A stretch of DNA of 64,000 nt from Dugong dugon (GCA_030035585.1 CM057464.1:29343465-29407464), one strand, 5' to 3'; shown: positions 9,895-22,924, counted from the stretch's first letter. The notes: generated by a model from the sequence alone, not told the origin. A program made the numbers and translations.

Positions 9895-11309
9895 CTACCC
9901 TGACATGTTTCTTTTTAATAAAAAGAAGTTGCGACCAGTAATTGCAACAAAAAACTATATTAATGGCATACTTAAGATGCGAAACCATTTCTCCTATTTG
10001 GAGGCCTTACAATTAGAGATAAGATTTGAATACATTATCACTATGTGCCAGGGTGCTTATTGTTCCCCTCTCTAATGTTATATAGGGACCATTTCTGGAT
10101 AAAAAATATTGTACCAGACAACTGATACTGAATTTTTAATGGCTCTGAAGCTGTTAACTAGGGGCTTGATTGCATAGGGATTTAACACTCATAGACATCT
10201 GGCAAATTGCTTCCTAAACAGCATCGCATGGCTAGGAAATCTGTTGTCTGAAAACTTTCTGCTAGTGAACCAAGGAGTATTTAACAGTGTGAACCAATGG
10301 GGCTGTCCTCATTTTTAAGCAAAGCTGTCTGTTCAGAGTTATTTATAAGTACCCTCAAGCCCATGTGAACATTTTCAAACTTCCCTCACCAACTCTGATG
10401 TTTAACAGATGTCATATATCTGCCATTTCATAATTAGATAAGATGAAGCTTTAACATGCACATGCCTTTGGGATAGGTAATACGTTGATTAAAATGAACA
10501 CTGATATGTACAAGAACTGATTTTTAAAGTGGAGGGCTGTCTAGGAGGGTGGGAGGAGAGAAGTGCCTTGCACAGGGAATAAAGTCAGTGGGGTGAGGGG
10601 GTTGAGGGAGACTAGATAAATCGTGTATCATGTGATAGTTTTTCCTAGATGCATTCTTCATTATCAGGGAACTTTAAGGCTCTATAAACCACCGCATTGA
10701 TGCACAGTGCTACTTCAGATTTAATTCTCTTCATTCACATTCACCCACACACTGATGGTCACAAGGTTGGCTCTCAAATTTCTCTAGAAGTTGTGATCTT
10801 GCAAAGGCGAGGATAAAATGCAGGGAATGAAGAGTTAAAGATCAACGAGTCTCCATTTCACCCAGCAGCTCTCGTTTTTCTCTTGAAAAGAGAAAAAACT
10901 ATGCAATTCATCTCTTCATGTCTGTGGACAAGAAATGTTTACAGTCAACACAGGTTGTGTGAGCCCTTCTGAAATGGTAACCTTGGTTTTCTATCAACCT
11001 CTTTGGTTCTGCTTAGGAGGTTATCACTCCACGAGACTTTTCTTGAGGTAGTGATTTGTCCTTCTCTGGAGAAGAACTCAGTTCATTTCCAGAATTTCTC
11101 CCAGAAGTGTCAAAGCTCCAAAGAGATACAACAACCCACCTAAGAAATAAAACACTTCCCCAAATTGGCAAATGCTTTAAAAACATGGCTTATTTGACTA
11201 CTTAAATTATTTTCTTATGGGTAATGGTCATACTGAGCTGTTATTCAGCTGGTACACATGCATATGGTCATATCAGTGGTTAAAAATATTACTAATACTC
11301 ATCATTTAA
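9895..11309. other. No gene or clear repeat seen
   Basis: About 1.4 kb of single-copy-looking, AT-rich sequence. I see no long reading frame, splice-flanked coding block or known repeat. A purine-rich patch lies near 10,530-10,620. Confidence 0.4.
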
Positions 11310-12008
11310 AGAAATTTTATTTTAAAATTTATTTCAAAATTCACTCATTTTAGTGCATTTTGAAAATATATACAGTTGTGTAACTACCCACCAATCAAGA
11401 TGGAACAGTTTTGTCATCCTAAAAAGCTTTCTTATGTTGCACTTTATAGTCGAAGTCTCTCCTGATCCGTGAACCCTGGCAACTACTGATCTATTCTCCA
11501 TCCTTGTAGTGTTACCTTCTCCAGAATATTGTATAAATGGAATGATATAGTATGAGTCTTTTGAGTCTGGCTTCTTTGACTTAGTGTCATGCATTTAAGA
11601 TTCATTCATGTTGTTGAGTATGTCAGAAATTTGTTTCTTTTTATTGCTGAGTAGTATTTTATTGTATGCACGTATGTACGTTTATCGATTCTGCAGTTAA
11701 AGGGCATTTGGGTTGTTTCCACTTTTTGGTAATTATGAAAATAAGTCTGCTATAAACAATCGTGTACCCGTTTTTATGTGAACATAAAGTTTTATTTCTC
11801 TTGGATAACTACCTAGGAGTGGATAATGGGTTGTATAGTAAGAGTATGTTTAACTTACAGTTTTCCAAAACTGTCTTAAAATTTTTCATTCCCACCATCA
11901 GTATAGGAGAGTTCCAGTTACTCTGCATCAATACCAGCACTTGGTATTGTCGGATTTGTTTTTCTTTTTTAGTTTAGCAATTGTAAAATTAGGTAGTGCT
12001 ATCACATG

Positions 12009-12175
12009 GTGGAGCCCCGCTGGCATAGTGGTTAAGAGCTTCACTGCTAACCAAAAGGTCAACAATTGGAATCCACCAGCCACTTCTTGGAAACCCTATG
12101 GAACAGTTCTACTCTGTCCTATAGGATCTTTATGACTCGGAAGCGACTGGACGGCAATAGGTTTTTGTTTTTTTT
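12009..12175 (+). mobile_element. AfroSINE with 9-bp target-site duplication
   Basis: The head 'ggagccccgctggcatagtgg' resembles a tRNA A-box region. The B-box-like 'ggtcaacaattggaatcc', the body 'ggaaaccctatgg' and a tail ending in a T-rich run follow. The duplication tatcacatg flanks it at 12000-12008 and 12176-12184. It is inserted in the old L1. Confidence 0.9.
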
Positions 12176-13152
12176 TATCACATGTTATTTTATTTTGCAT
12201 TTTTCTAATGACTAATGATGTTGAGCATCTTTTTTTTTTTTAATCAAACTTTAGAGGACAGTTTACAGAACAAACTAGCTTCTCATTAAACAGTACATAT
12301 GTTGTGTTATGACGTTGGTTAACAACCCCATGACATGTCAGTACTCTCCCTTCTCAACCTTGGGTTGCTTATTACCAGCTTTCCTGTCCCCTCCTGCCTT
12401 CTAGGCTTTGCCCCTGGGCTGGTGTGCCCCTTTTGTCTTGTTTTGTCCTATGGGTCTGTCTAATCTTTGGCTAAAAGCTGAACCTCTGGAGTGACATCGT
12501 TACTGGGCTAAAAGGGTGTCTGGGGGCCATACTCTTGGGGTTTCTCCAATCACTGTCAGGCCAGTAAGTCTGGTCTTTTTTTGAGTTAGAATTTTATTCT
12601 ACATTTTTCTCCAGCTCTGTCCAGGACCCTCTATTGTGATCCCTGTCAGAGAAGTCAGTGGTAGTAGCTGGGCACCATCTAGTTGTACTGGACTCAGTCT
12701 GATGGAGGCTGTGGTAGTTGTGGTCTGTTAGTCCTTTGGACTAATCTTTTCCTTGTATCTTGTTTTCTTCATTCTCCCTTGCTTCTGAAGGGGTGAGACC
12801 AGTGGAGTATCTTAGATGACTGCTCACAGGCTTTTAAGACCCCAGATGCTACTCACCAAGGTAGAATGTAGAACATTTTCTTTATAAACTGTACTATGCC
12901 AGTTGAGCTAGATGTTCCCTGAGAGCATGGTCCCCACAGCTGTCAGCCTGGTAATTTGGTCCCTAAGGGAGTTTGGATTTGTCCATGGAGGTTCCATGAC
13001 CTTACCCTTCCCCAGTATTGTGTACTGTCTTACCCTTCACCAAAGCTACCACTTATCTATTGTCTATTTAGTGTTTTTCCACCCCCTACCCCTCCCCTCC
13101 CTCATAACCATCAAAGATTGTTTCTTTTTGTGTGTAAACCTTTCATGAGTTT

Positions 13153-16100
13153 TTATAGTAGTGGTCTCATACAATGTTTGTCCTTTCGTGATTGACTATT
13201 TCATTCAGCATAATACCCTCCAGATTCATCCATGTTGTGAGATGCTTCCCAGATTCATTATTGTTCTTTATCGTTGCATAGTATTCCATTGTGTGTATGT
13301 ACCATAGTTTGTTTACCCATTCATCTGTTGATGGGCATCTAGGTTGTTTCCATCTTTTTACTATCGTGAACAATGCTGCAATGAACGTGAGTGTGCATCT
13401 GTCTATTAATGTGACGACTCTTATTTCTCTAGGAGATATTCCTAGGAGGGGAATTGCTGGATTCTATGGTATTTCTATGTCTAGCTTTCTAAGGAAGTGC
13501 CATATCATTTTCCAAAATGGTTGTATCATTTTGCATTCCCACCAGCAGTGTATAAGTGTTCCGATCTCCCTGCAGCCTCTCCAACATTTATTATTTTCTG
13601 TTTTCTTTTTTATTCGTGCCAGGAATGCCGGGGGTGAGATGGTATCTCATTGTGGTTTTGATTTGCATTTCTCTAATGGCTAGTGATGGCGAGCATTTCC
13701 TCCTGTGTCTGTTAGCCGCACAGATGTCTTCTTTGGTGAAGTGTCTGTTCATTTCCTTTGCCAATTTTTTAATTGGATTATTTGTCTTTTTGTTGTAGAC
13801 ATGTTGGATTTTCCTGTAGATTTTAGAGATTAGACCTTTGTCTGACTTGTACTGTCCAAAAATTTTTTCCCACTCTGTAGGTTCTCTTTTTACTCTTTTG
13901 GTAAAATCTTTTGATAAGCATAAGGGTTTAATTTTTAGACGACCCCAGTTATTTAGCTTATCTTCTCAAGTTTATGTGTTGTTGGTTATGGTTTGTATCC
14001 TGTTAATGCCACGTATTAGGGTCTCTGGCATTGCTCCGATTTTTTCTTCTATGATCTCTATAGTTTTTGGCTTTATATTTAGGTCTTTGATCCATTTTGA
14101 ATTAGTTTTTGTGTATGGTGTGAGATGTGGGTCCTGTTTCATTTTTTTGCAGATGAACATCAAGTTTTGCCAGCACCATTTGTTAAAAAGACTGTCTTTT
14201 CCCAATTTGATGAACTTTGGGCCCTTGTCGAAGATCAGGTGACTTTAGGTGGATGGATTTACATCAGGATTCTCGATTCTGTTCCATTGGTCAGTGTATC
14301 TGTTGTACCAGTACCAGGCTGTTTTGACTACTGTAGCTGTGTAGTAAGTTCTGAGATCAGGTAGTGTGAGTCCTTCTACTTTATTCTTCTTCTTTAATAA
14401 TGCTTTACTTATCTGGGGCCTCTTCCCTTTCCAAATAAAGTTAATGATTATTTTCTCCATCTCTTTAAAGAATGTTGTTGGTATTTGGATCAGGATTGTG
14501 TTGTATTTGTAAATTGCTTTGGGTAGAATTGTCATTTTCACAATGCTGAGTCTACCTATCCATGAGCATGTATGTTTTTCCATTTACGTAGATTTCTTTT
14601 GGTTTCTTGCAGTAGTGTTTTGTAGTTTTCTTTGTATAGGTCTTTTACATCCCTGGTTAGATTTATTCCTAAGTATTTTATTTTTTTAGGGACTATTATA
14701 AATGGTATTGTTTTCCTGATTTCCTTTCTGTCCTTTTGTTTGTTGGTGTTTAGGATAACCAACGGATTTTCTGTACACTTATCTTGTAACTTACTACTCT
14801 GCTGAATCTTCTATTAGTTCCAGTAGTTTTCTCTTGGAGTCATTTAGGTTTTCTATGTATAGTATCATGTCATCCACAAATAGGGACAGTTTTACTTCTT
14901 CATTACCAATTCAGATACCCTTTATTTCTTTTTCTTGCCTTATTGCTCTAGTTAGGACTTCTAGCACAATGTTAAATAGGAGTGGTGATAAAGGACATTC
15001 TTGTCTTGTTCCTGTTCTCAAGGGAAATGTTTTCAGCTTCTGTTCATTAAGAATGATGTTGGCTGTTGGTTTTGTATAGATACCTTTCATTATGTTGAGG
15101 ACTTTTCCTTCTATACATACTTTATTGAGAGTTTTTATCAGGAATGGTGATGGACTTTGTCAAATGCCTTTTCTGCATCAGTTGAGATGATCACGTGATT
15201 CTTTTCTTTCATTTATGTGGTGGATTATGTTGATTGATTTTCTAATGTTGAACCATCCTTGCATACCTTGTATGAATCCTGCTTGGTCATGGTGTGTTAT
15301 TTTTTTGATATGATGCTGAATTCTATAGGCTAGAATTTTGATGAGAATTTTTGCATCTATATTCATGAGAGATATTGGTCTGTAATTTTCTTTTTTTTGT
15401 GGTGTCTTTGCTTGGTTTTGGTATCAGGGTTATGCTGGCTTCATAGAATGAATTTGGAAGTATTCCTTCCTTTTCTATGTTCTGAAATAATTTGAGTAGT
15501 ACTGGTGTAAGCTCTTCTCTGAATGTTTTGTAGAATTCTCCAGTGAAGCCACCCGGGCCAGAGTTTTTTTTTTTTGTTGTTGTTGAGAGTTTTTTAAATT
15601 ACCTTTTCAATCTCTTCTCTTGTTATGAATCTGTTCAGATTTTAAACCTCAATTTGTGATAGTTGGGGCAGGTAGTGTGTTTCTAGAAATTTGTCCATTT
15701 CCTCTAGGTTTTTCAATTTGTTGTAGTATAGTTTTTCATAAGACTCTGTTGTGATTCTTTTTATTTATTCTATTTCATTTCTTATTTGGGTTATTTTCGA
15801 GCTCTTCTATTTTTCTTTTGTAAATTTGGCTAGTGGTTTGTCAATGATGTTGTTCCTTTCAAAGAACCAACTCTTGGTTTTGTTGATTTTTTCTATTGTT
15901 TTTCTATTCTCTATTTCATTTATTTCTGCTCTGATCTTTATTATTTCCTTTCTTCTGGTGGGTGTAGGCTTCTTTTGCTGTTCTCTTTCTATTTGTTCGA
16001 GTTGTGTAGCTAATGTTTTGATTTTGTCCCTTTCTTCTTTTTTGATGTGTGCATCTATTGCTATAAATGGACCTCTGAATGCTGTCTTTGCGGTGTCCCA

Positions 16101-16937
16101 GAGGTTTTAGTATGAAGTGTTTTCATTCTAATTTGATTCTAGGAATTTTTTATTCCATCTTTGATATCTTCTTTTACCCAGTGGTTTTTAAGCAAGGTGT
16201 TATTTAGTTTCCATGTAATTGATTTTTTTCCTGTTGTTAATTTCTCCTTTGATGGTGTTGTGATTAGAGAAGATACTTTGTATTATCTCAGTGTTTTGGA
16301 TTTTGTTGAGGGTTGCTCTGTGGCCTAAGATGTGGTCGATTCTGGAGAATGTTCCATGTGCATTGGAAAAGAATGTGTACTTTGTAGCTGTTTGATGGAG
16401 TGTTCTATATATGTCTATGAATTCAAGTTGGCTGATTGTTGCCTTTAGATCTTCTGTATCTTTGTAGAGTTTCATTCTACATGTTCTGTCCTTTACCGAG
16501 AGTGGTGTGTTGAAATGTCTTACTATTAGAGTGAGAATGTTAATTTCTCTTTTCAGTGCTGTTTAAGTTTGTTTTATGTATTTTGGAGGCCTGTCATTTG
16601 GTGCGTAGATATTTATTATTGTTAAGTCTTCATGCTAGATCATCCCTTTAATCATGATACCATGCCTGTCTTTGTCTTTTATGATGGATTTTGTTTTAAA
16701 GTCTTTTTTATCTGAGATTAGTATTGCCACTCTTGCTCTTTTTTGGTATATATATTTTTTCCATCCTTTGATTTTTAATAAATTTACATCTTTGTTTCTG
16801 TGGTGTGTCTCTTGTAGACAGCATATTGATGGATCCTATTTTTTAATCCATTATGTCACTCTCTGTCTCTTTATGGCTGCATTTAGGCCATTTATGTTCA
16901 GTGTAATTATTGCTAGGTGTGAGTTTATTGTTGTCAT
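13153..16937 (-). pseudogene. L1-2 ORF2 remnant (endonuclease-RT)
   Basis: The aligned start ATG is at 16937 and the aligned stop is at 13153. The endonuclease is readable in 16,475-16,200 (YTFFSNAHGTF, IDHILGHRA). The RT fragments follow in several frames (MNIDAKIL and [10 protein letters not shown] in 15,366-15,178). The RT core reads FVDD at 14869-14880 instead of FADD, a change beside, not in, the two aspartates. The C-terminal part is in 14,583-13,153. There are at least six frame changes, so it is a decayed copy with no coding capacity. Confidence 0.88.
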
Positions 16938-17376
16938 TTTGTAGTGCTTTTTTTATGGTGCTGACGTTTTCTTTGTTTCTCTTAGTCTGTGCTGAATTTC
17001 TTTTGTTTGTGGATTTTTTCATTTCTTTTGTTTTTATAAATTTTATTTTTAATGAGACTTTGTTTTTCTTCTTTATTTTGTTGAGTCAGTTTGTTAACTT
17101 TCCTTGTGTTTACCTTGAAATTTGCCCTTATCTTCCTACATTTGAACCAGTCTATCATTACTTGGTATTGCTTTGCCTTCCTCTCCATTAGAAAGTTCTA
17201 TACCTACACCATTAATTCCCTCTTTAATTGCCCTGACCTTGTTGTCATTTGCAGATTAACCTCTCTGGTTCTCTGTTTTCAATCTTTTGGTTGTGAATAG
17301 TCCTTGAGAGTTCGTTTCTTAGGTTGGTATCTGGCTGGTGCTATCTCATGTCCTAGATTCAGGCTGTCATCTAATA

Positions 17377-18412
17377 TTATTTGTACTCAAACTGAAGGAC
17401 TCCCTTTAATAATTCTTATAAGTTTGGTTTGGTTTTTACATATTCCTTTAATTTCTGTTTTTCTGGAAATATCCTAATTTCACTATCATAGTTGAATGAG
17501 AGTTTTGCAGGATATATTAATCTTTGTTGGCAGTTTTTTCTTTCAAGGTTTTATTTATGTCATTCCACTGTCTTCTTGCCTGCATGGTTTCTGCTGACTA
17601 ATCCAAGCTTAATCTTATTGTTTCCCCTTTGTATGTGACTTTTTGTTTTTCTTGAGCTGCTCTCAGTATTCTTTCTTTGTCTTTGGTTTTAGGGAGTGTG
17701 ATTATGATATGCCTTGGTGATTTACTTTTGTTGTGTGTCCTATAGGGGGTGGGTTGAGCTTCTTGAATGGTCAGCTTTTCATCTTTCATGATATTAGTTA
17801 AGTTTTCTGTCAGCAATTCTTCAATGATCCTCTCTGTGTTTTCCATTTTTTCCCCATTCTGGAACTCTGATCACTTGCAAATTTTTGCTTTTTATTGTAT
17901 CCCACATAATTCTCAGGGTTTCTTCATTTTTCTTTGTTCTTTTTTCTGATTTTCCATCAAAGTTGTATCTATGTGTTTGCCTTCAATTTTGCTGATCCTG
18001 TCTTCCATTGTTCAAACCTGTTCCTCAGCCCTTCTGTGATGCTGTCCATTTCTGAAATCTTGTTTATCTTTTGGATTTCTAATTGTTTTTGCATGTTTTC
18101 TAGTTGTGAATTTATTTTGGCATTTTGTTCCTGTATTATTTTCTTTAATTCTTCCACTTTTTGGCCTATATTTTCCATGAATGTGTCTGCCTTTTCCATG
18201 AATGTGTCTATATTTTTCCTCATTTTTGTCTGCTTTTTGCTTCAACTCTTGGATAGCTCTGAATATTAGAGTTTTGAATTCCCTATCAGGTAGTTCTAGT
18301 GCATTTTCTTCTACTGGAAAGTCATCTGGTGTTTTATTTTGGTTGCCTACTGGAACCATCCTGTCCTGTTTTTTTTAATACGTTTTGGTATTGTCTGCTG
18401 TCTTCGGGACAT
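17377..18412 (-). pseudogene. L1-2 ORF1 remnant
   Basis: It aligns with intact L1-1 ORF1 from the ATG at 18412 to a TAA at 17377-17379. The coiled-coil part appears in two overlapping frames at 18,359-17,969 and the RRM part at 17,846-17,598. There is an in-frame repeat of about seven codons near 18,180-18,212 (FMEKADTFMEN-like), an expansion of the coiled coil. Frameshifts near 18,000-18,220 and after 17,598 break it. Confidence 0.85.
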
Positions 18413-19811
18413 TTGGTAGGTATTTTCTTCATTTATTGATTGTAGATCTGTTTGTTTCATCCTGATTTTTTTTTAATTTGGTTATATCCAAGCAGGCAGT
18501 CTGTGCTTTCTTTTTTGTTAGCTTGTATGTGGACACAGTATTTTTCACCTCCTTATCCAATAGGCAGGGCCAGTCGCTCAGCTATGTGCAGCAGGGCAGG
18601 TCTAGCTCAAGGGGAGGGGCTGAGATGGGTTGTTTGTGGCACGTACTTGGACCAGCAAGACGAGCTGGTGTTCAGTGCTGGGTAATTTCCTGTAGGTCAT
18701 GCCTGTGCTGCTCAGGAGTGCAATGTTCAGCACATGGCGCAGTTAGGTAGGAATGAGTGGAGGAGGAAATTGTGATGTGTGGATCTAGGTTGGGTATGGA
18801 AAAGAAGAGAGAAACAGGAGCAAAAGAAAAAAATGCTGAGGGAGCTTACCATTGGAGTTGAGAGACAAGAAACAGAGAAATGGAGAAAAACAAAAAGGAA
18901 AGTAAATTTTAAAAAATGCCCCTAGGGATCCCACTGGCATGGCTGCACAGACCGGAGTACTGGCTCCCATGCTGTGCAGTACAGCCCAGCTAAAAGCGGT
19001 GGAGATGATATACAGTGCCAGGTATTTAGGAGACATAAAATAAAGTAATTAGAAAGAGAAGAGAAACAAGAAATGAAGAAAGGGAAGACAAAAAAAGAAG
19101 GAAAGAAAAGCCCCTTGGGATGTTACCAGCATGGCTGCGTAGACTGAGGAAGTGACCGAGGAAGCAGTTCCCAGCTAAGCCTCACTTTACAGCCTGTCAA
19201 GAAGAAGTGAAGTTGGCATATGGAGTCAGGTGTTTGAGAGAAATGAGAGGGAGGAGGTGAGAGGCAGGGAAGAAACCAAAAGAGCCAAAAAAAAAAAGCA
19301 ATATCAGCAACAAAGAAATGGCCGTGAAGAAGCTGGCTGGTGTGTGTGGGGTGAATCCATGCGGCACGGAATCGACTCCTCCTGTGCCACAGTTGTGGCC
19401 CACTGGGAAGCGGTGGATAGGCCAGCCGGGAAGTGGCGAAGTCAAGCAGGGGAAGGCAGGGTTGGGTGTGGGAAAACATGTCTTGCTGTTTACCAGGTGC
19501 TCTGTCTCCTGCTGGAGCTCCATGAATCTGCTTTCCCCTACTCCCTGTCTGCCTGTCTCTGACCAGAGTGCAAGATGGTGGATCCATGCTGCATTAGCTG
19601 ATAGTGGACCTCCACTCGTAACTATCCTTGCTCTCTGTTCTCTTGTCAGTTTCTTATTCCATTCAGTGCTGGGTTGAGATCTTTATCTCTTAATTTTACA
19701 CTTAGGGTTCCAGGATTGATGTTCTTCTCTGTTTAACTTAGTTTTTTGGGTCATTGCTGTGGAGGGACAGCATGATGCTTCTGTCCGTAGTGCCATGTTG
19801 GCTCTGCCTCT
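18413..19811 (-). promoter_or_regulatory. L1-2 5' UTR
   Basis: This non-coding leader of L1-2 is homologous to the outer parts of the L1-1 leader (for example 'ggtggatccatgctgcattagctg' near 19,575 against 'ggtggatccgtgctgcgttagctg' near 9,667). The CpG-rich 266-bp monomers are absent. The open frames on both strands near 19,120-19,680 have no L1 or host homology that I can see. Confidence 0.6.
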
Positions 19812-19890
19812 TTGAGTATCTTTTTATTTGCTTAGTGCCATCCATTTCTTTTCTTTGTTGAACTCTCTGTTAAAATATTTTGCCATTTTA

Positions 19891-20540
19891 TTTATTTAAT
19901 TATTTTGAGAGCCATGTTTTTTATTTGTTTATTTCTTGCATTTGAAATTTTCTTTGATGACATCCTTGATCTGAGATTTTTTGCCATAGTCCCTAACAAC
20001 CACACAACTGCAACCAACCAGTTTACGGGGTTTTCCCTCTCTGTCAGTTTTGCAGAGGCCTACCCACTCCCCTAGCTTCTTGTTGTCATCAACCTTAACC
20101 AGGTTGTTGTAGTATTCAGTGCAAAGGGCCTCTACTAACTTAATATATACAGGCTCATCATGGTTGTAAGCACACAAAAATGGGCTTGGGGACTTTTTCT
20201 AGGTTTCCTGTAGAACAGATGCTGTTTGGAACATTTTTGCTTAACTCTTGAACTTCACACTTCCTTTCTTTGGTTGAAGTTTTGTTCCGGTTGCAACAAC
20301 CCAGTTATTGAAACTGATAAAGGTACTTGTCTAAGGCTTGGACAGCTTTGCGGATTCCACGTGCTAGGCCATTGTGGATGAGGATGGTCTTCAGCATCTC
20401 TTATAAAGCAGTATTAACATCCATTACACCTCCAACAGCAATGCCTTCCTCGGCCATGGCAATGGGTTAAGGGTGGAGCCGAATCTTGAACTCACTAGGG
20501 CCTCTACCTCAGCACAACTCAGTGGCGATAGGGAAATAGC
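19891..20540 (-). pseudogene. RPS12 (pseudogene): RPS12 processed pseudogene
   Basis: Read on the minus strand, this is an intronless copy of ribosomal protein S12 mRNA. It has part of the 5' leader ('gttcaagattcgg...aacccattgcc'), the ATG at 20457, and the opening MAEEGIAVGGVMDVNTAL. The C-terminal 80 residues are in frame (19,929-20,177; [24 protein letters not shown], ending FKCKK). A 3' UTR and a degraded A tract follow. The 15-bp duplication tattttgccatttta flanks it at 19876-19890 and 20541-20555, the mark of L1-driven retroposition. Defects are a CAA-to-TAA stop at 20401-20403 and a foreign block of about 134 bp (20192-20325) between the codons for ALDK and AHLCV. The working gene makes a 132-aa 40S subunit protein; this copy is dead. 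It sits inside the old L1. Confidence 0.93.
20192..20325 (-). other. Unexplained ~134-bp insertion in the RPS12 pseudogene
   Basis: RPS12 similarity stops after the codons for ALDK and resumes at 'ccaagccca'. The block between has no similarity to RPS12 or to repeats that I recognise. Its length is not a multiple of three. I see no clear flanking duplication or A tail. Confidence 0.65.
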
Positions 20541-22924
20541 TATTTTGCCATTTTAAATAATTAACTTGCTTTCTTCTTATTGTTGAGTTTTGAGAGTTTT
20601 TAAAAATATGTCCTGGGTACAGTTTCTTTGTCAGAGATATTGTCTGTGAATAATGACAGTTATAGTTCTTCTTTTCCAATCTGTATGCGTTTTATTTCTT
20701 ATTTTTACCTCCTTATTGTACTGGCTTGGACTTACAGTATGACATTGAATAGCAATGGTGAGAGAAGACATCCTTGCCGTGTTCTAAATCTTAGCTGAAA
20801 TGCATTCACTCTTTCATAATTAAATAAGATATTAGCTGTATTTTAATTTTTGTACATGCCCTTTATTAAGTTAAATTCCTTTTATTCCTACTTTGCTGAG
20901 AGTTTTTTGCTGTGAATGGATGTTGAGTTTTGCCAAATGCTTTTTCTGCATCTATTGAGATAATATGGTTTTTCTTATTTAGTCTGTTAATATGGTGAAT
21001 TACATTTATTGATTTTTTAAGTGTCAAACCAGCCTTGCATTCCTTGGATGAATCCCACTTGGTTATGATAGATTACTCTTTTTATATATTGCTGGATTTG
21101 ATTTGTTAATATTTTATTGAAAGTTATTGTATTTATATTCATGAGGGATATAGCTCTGTACTTTTCTTGTGATTTTTTTTTTTTTTTTATCTTTGGTATC
21201 AGGGTAATATGGTCCTCATAAAATGAGTTGTAAAGTGTTGTTCCACTCCCCCCCCACCCCCCCTTTTGGGAAGATATTTTGTAGAACTGGCATAATTTCT
21301 TCCTTAAATGTTTAATAAGATTCAACATTAAAATCCTCAAGTTATGAAGTTTTTGAATAATTCAATTTCTTTAACAAATATAGGACCATTAAGGTCCAGT
21401 TCATCTAAGGTGTCAAATTTATGGGCACAGATTTGTTCTTAATGTTCTTTTATTTTCCTTTAATGTTTGGATGGATTTTATTTATATCCTCTCTTTCATA
21501 TCTTGCATTAGTAACTTGTGTCTACTTTTTTTTTTCATGCTTGGCCTGGCTAGAAACTTATCAATCTTATTATTCTTTTCAAAGAAAAATAACTTTAATT
21601 TCATTGATTTTTGTTTTCTGTTTTTAATTTAATTTATTTCTGTTCTTCATTATTTTGTTCTTTCTGCTTGCTTTGCATTTGATTTGCCCTTGTTTTTGTA
21701 GTTTCTTAAGGTGGAAAATTAAATAATTGATTTGTGACCTGTCTTCTTTTCTAAAATAATTATTTGATTCTATAAAATTTCCTACATGCACTTAAAATTT
21801 TATACATTTTGATATCTTGTATTTTCATTCAGTTCAAAGTATTTTTAAATTTATGTTTGACTCATGGGTTACTTATAACTATATTGTTTAATTTTCAAAT
21901 AGTTGGGTAATTTTCCAGACATCTTTCTGTTATAGATTTCTATTTTAATTCCATTATGGCAGAGAAAGAAATTTGTATGATTTCAATACTTCTAAATTGG
22001 TTAAGACTTGTTTTATGATACAAATATGTTCTATCTTAGAAAATTGTCCCTGTGTACTTGAGACAAAAAACAAAAACAAACTTTCTGAGTGGAGTGTTCT
22101 ATAAATGTCCATTAGATTAAGCTAATTGATAGTATGGTTGAGGTCTTCTCTATTCTTGCTAATTTTCTGCCTACTTGTTCCATCAATTACTGTGAGAGGA
22201 GTAGCAAATCCTTCAACCATCATTCAGGGTTTTTCTATTTCTCCTTTCAGTCTGTAAGTCTTTGTTTCATGTATTTTGAATCTCTATTGTTAGGTGCATA
22301 CATACATATTTAACATTAGGTCTTCTTGGTGAATTGACTTTTTTATAATTGTGTTATGTCCCTCTTTATCTCTAGTAATTTTCTTTTGTCTAAAGTCTAC
22401 TTGGTCTAATTATTAATGTAACTACTCTAGCTTCCTTTTGATTCTATTTTCTTGGCATTTTTAAAATTTCTTTTTATTTTTAACTTACCTATATCATTAT
22501 ATTTGAAGTGAGTTTTTTTGTAGGCAACCTAAACAGGTTATGATTTTTAAAAAAAATCCTTTCTTACAATCCTTGCCTTTATAAGGTGTGTTTAGACCAT
22601 TTACATTAAATTTAATTATTTTGGATTATGCTATAATTTTATTATTTGTGTTTTGTTTCTTCCCTCTGTTTTTGTTCCTCCCTCTTCAATACCCTGCCTT
22701 CTTTTGGGACATTTAAAAATTTTTATATTCCATTTTAATTTATCTAATATGACACAAAGAGACTGTATCTTTTTGTAAATTTTTCTTTTACAGTGGTACC
22801 TCTGGGAATTATCTTTTCACAATCAATTTATAATCAATATTTTACCACTTCAAGTGAAATGTGGAAAACTTACTGTCATATATATGTCTTTACTTTCCAC
22901 CTTTTGGGATAGTTGTTTTGTATG

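Larger units (their letters stand above)
12231..19811 (-). mobile_element. L1-2: near full-length L1, inserted in the older L1
   Basis: The full L1 order is present on the minus strand: 5' UTR (19811 to 18413), ORF1 remnant, ORF2 remnant, a short 3' UTR and poly-A (T run from 12231). The flanks ttgagcatct (12221-12230) and ttgagtatct (19812-19821) form a 10-bp target-site duplication with one mismatch. Joining the flanks restores the old L1 sequence, which confirms the nesting. It is the same subfamily as L1-1 but older, with many frameshifts, no GC-rich 5' monomers, and only the terminal 3' UTR unit. Confidence 0.92.
11310..22920 (-). mobile_element. Old L1 (L1M-like) ORF2/3' region, host of nested insertions
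   Basis: Antisense L1 ORF2 sequence is recognisable in pieces: 11,330-12,008, 12,176-12,230, 19,812-19,890 and 20,541-22,920. It includes the usual 'attcccaccatcag' and 'aatgactaatgatgttgagcatc' stretches, and at 20,750-21,150 the RT region ('gtatgacattgaatagcaatgg', 'catccttg', 'ggatgaatcccactt'). It is far more diverged than the other L1s and has no long frames. The pieces join up once three later insertions are removed. A block between the C-terminal part and the RT part of ORF2 is missing, so it also has internal deletions. Confidence 0.8.

Noticed and set aside
19929-20177. Working ribosomal protein gene
   Set aside because: No introns, an early stop, a 134-bp block inside the frame and flanking 15-bp duplications make it a processed pseudogene.
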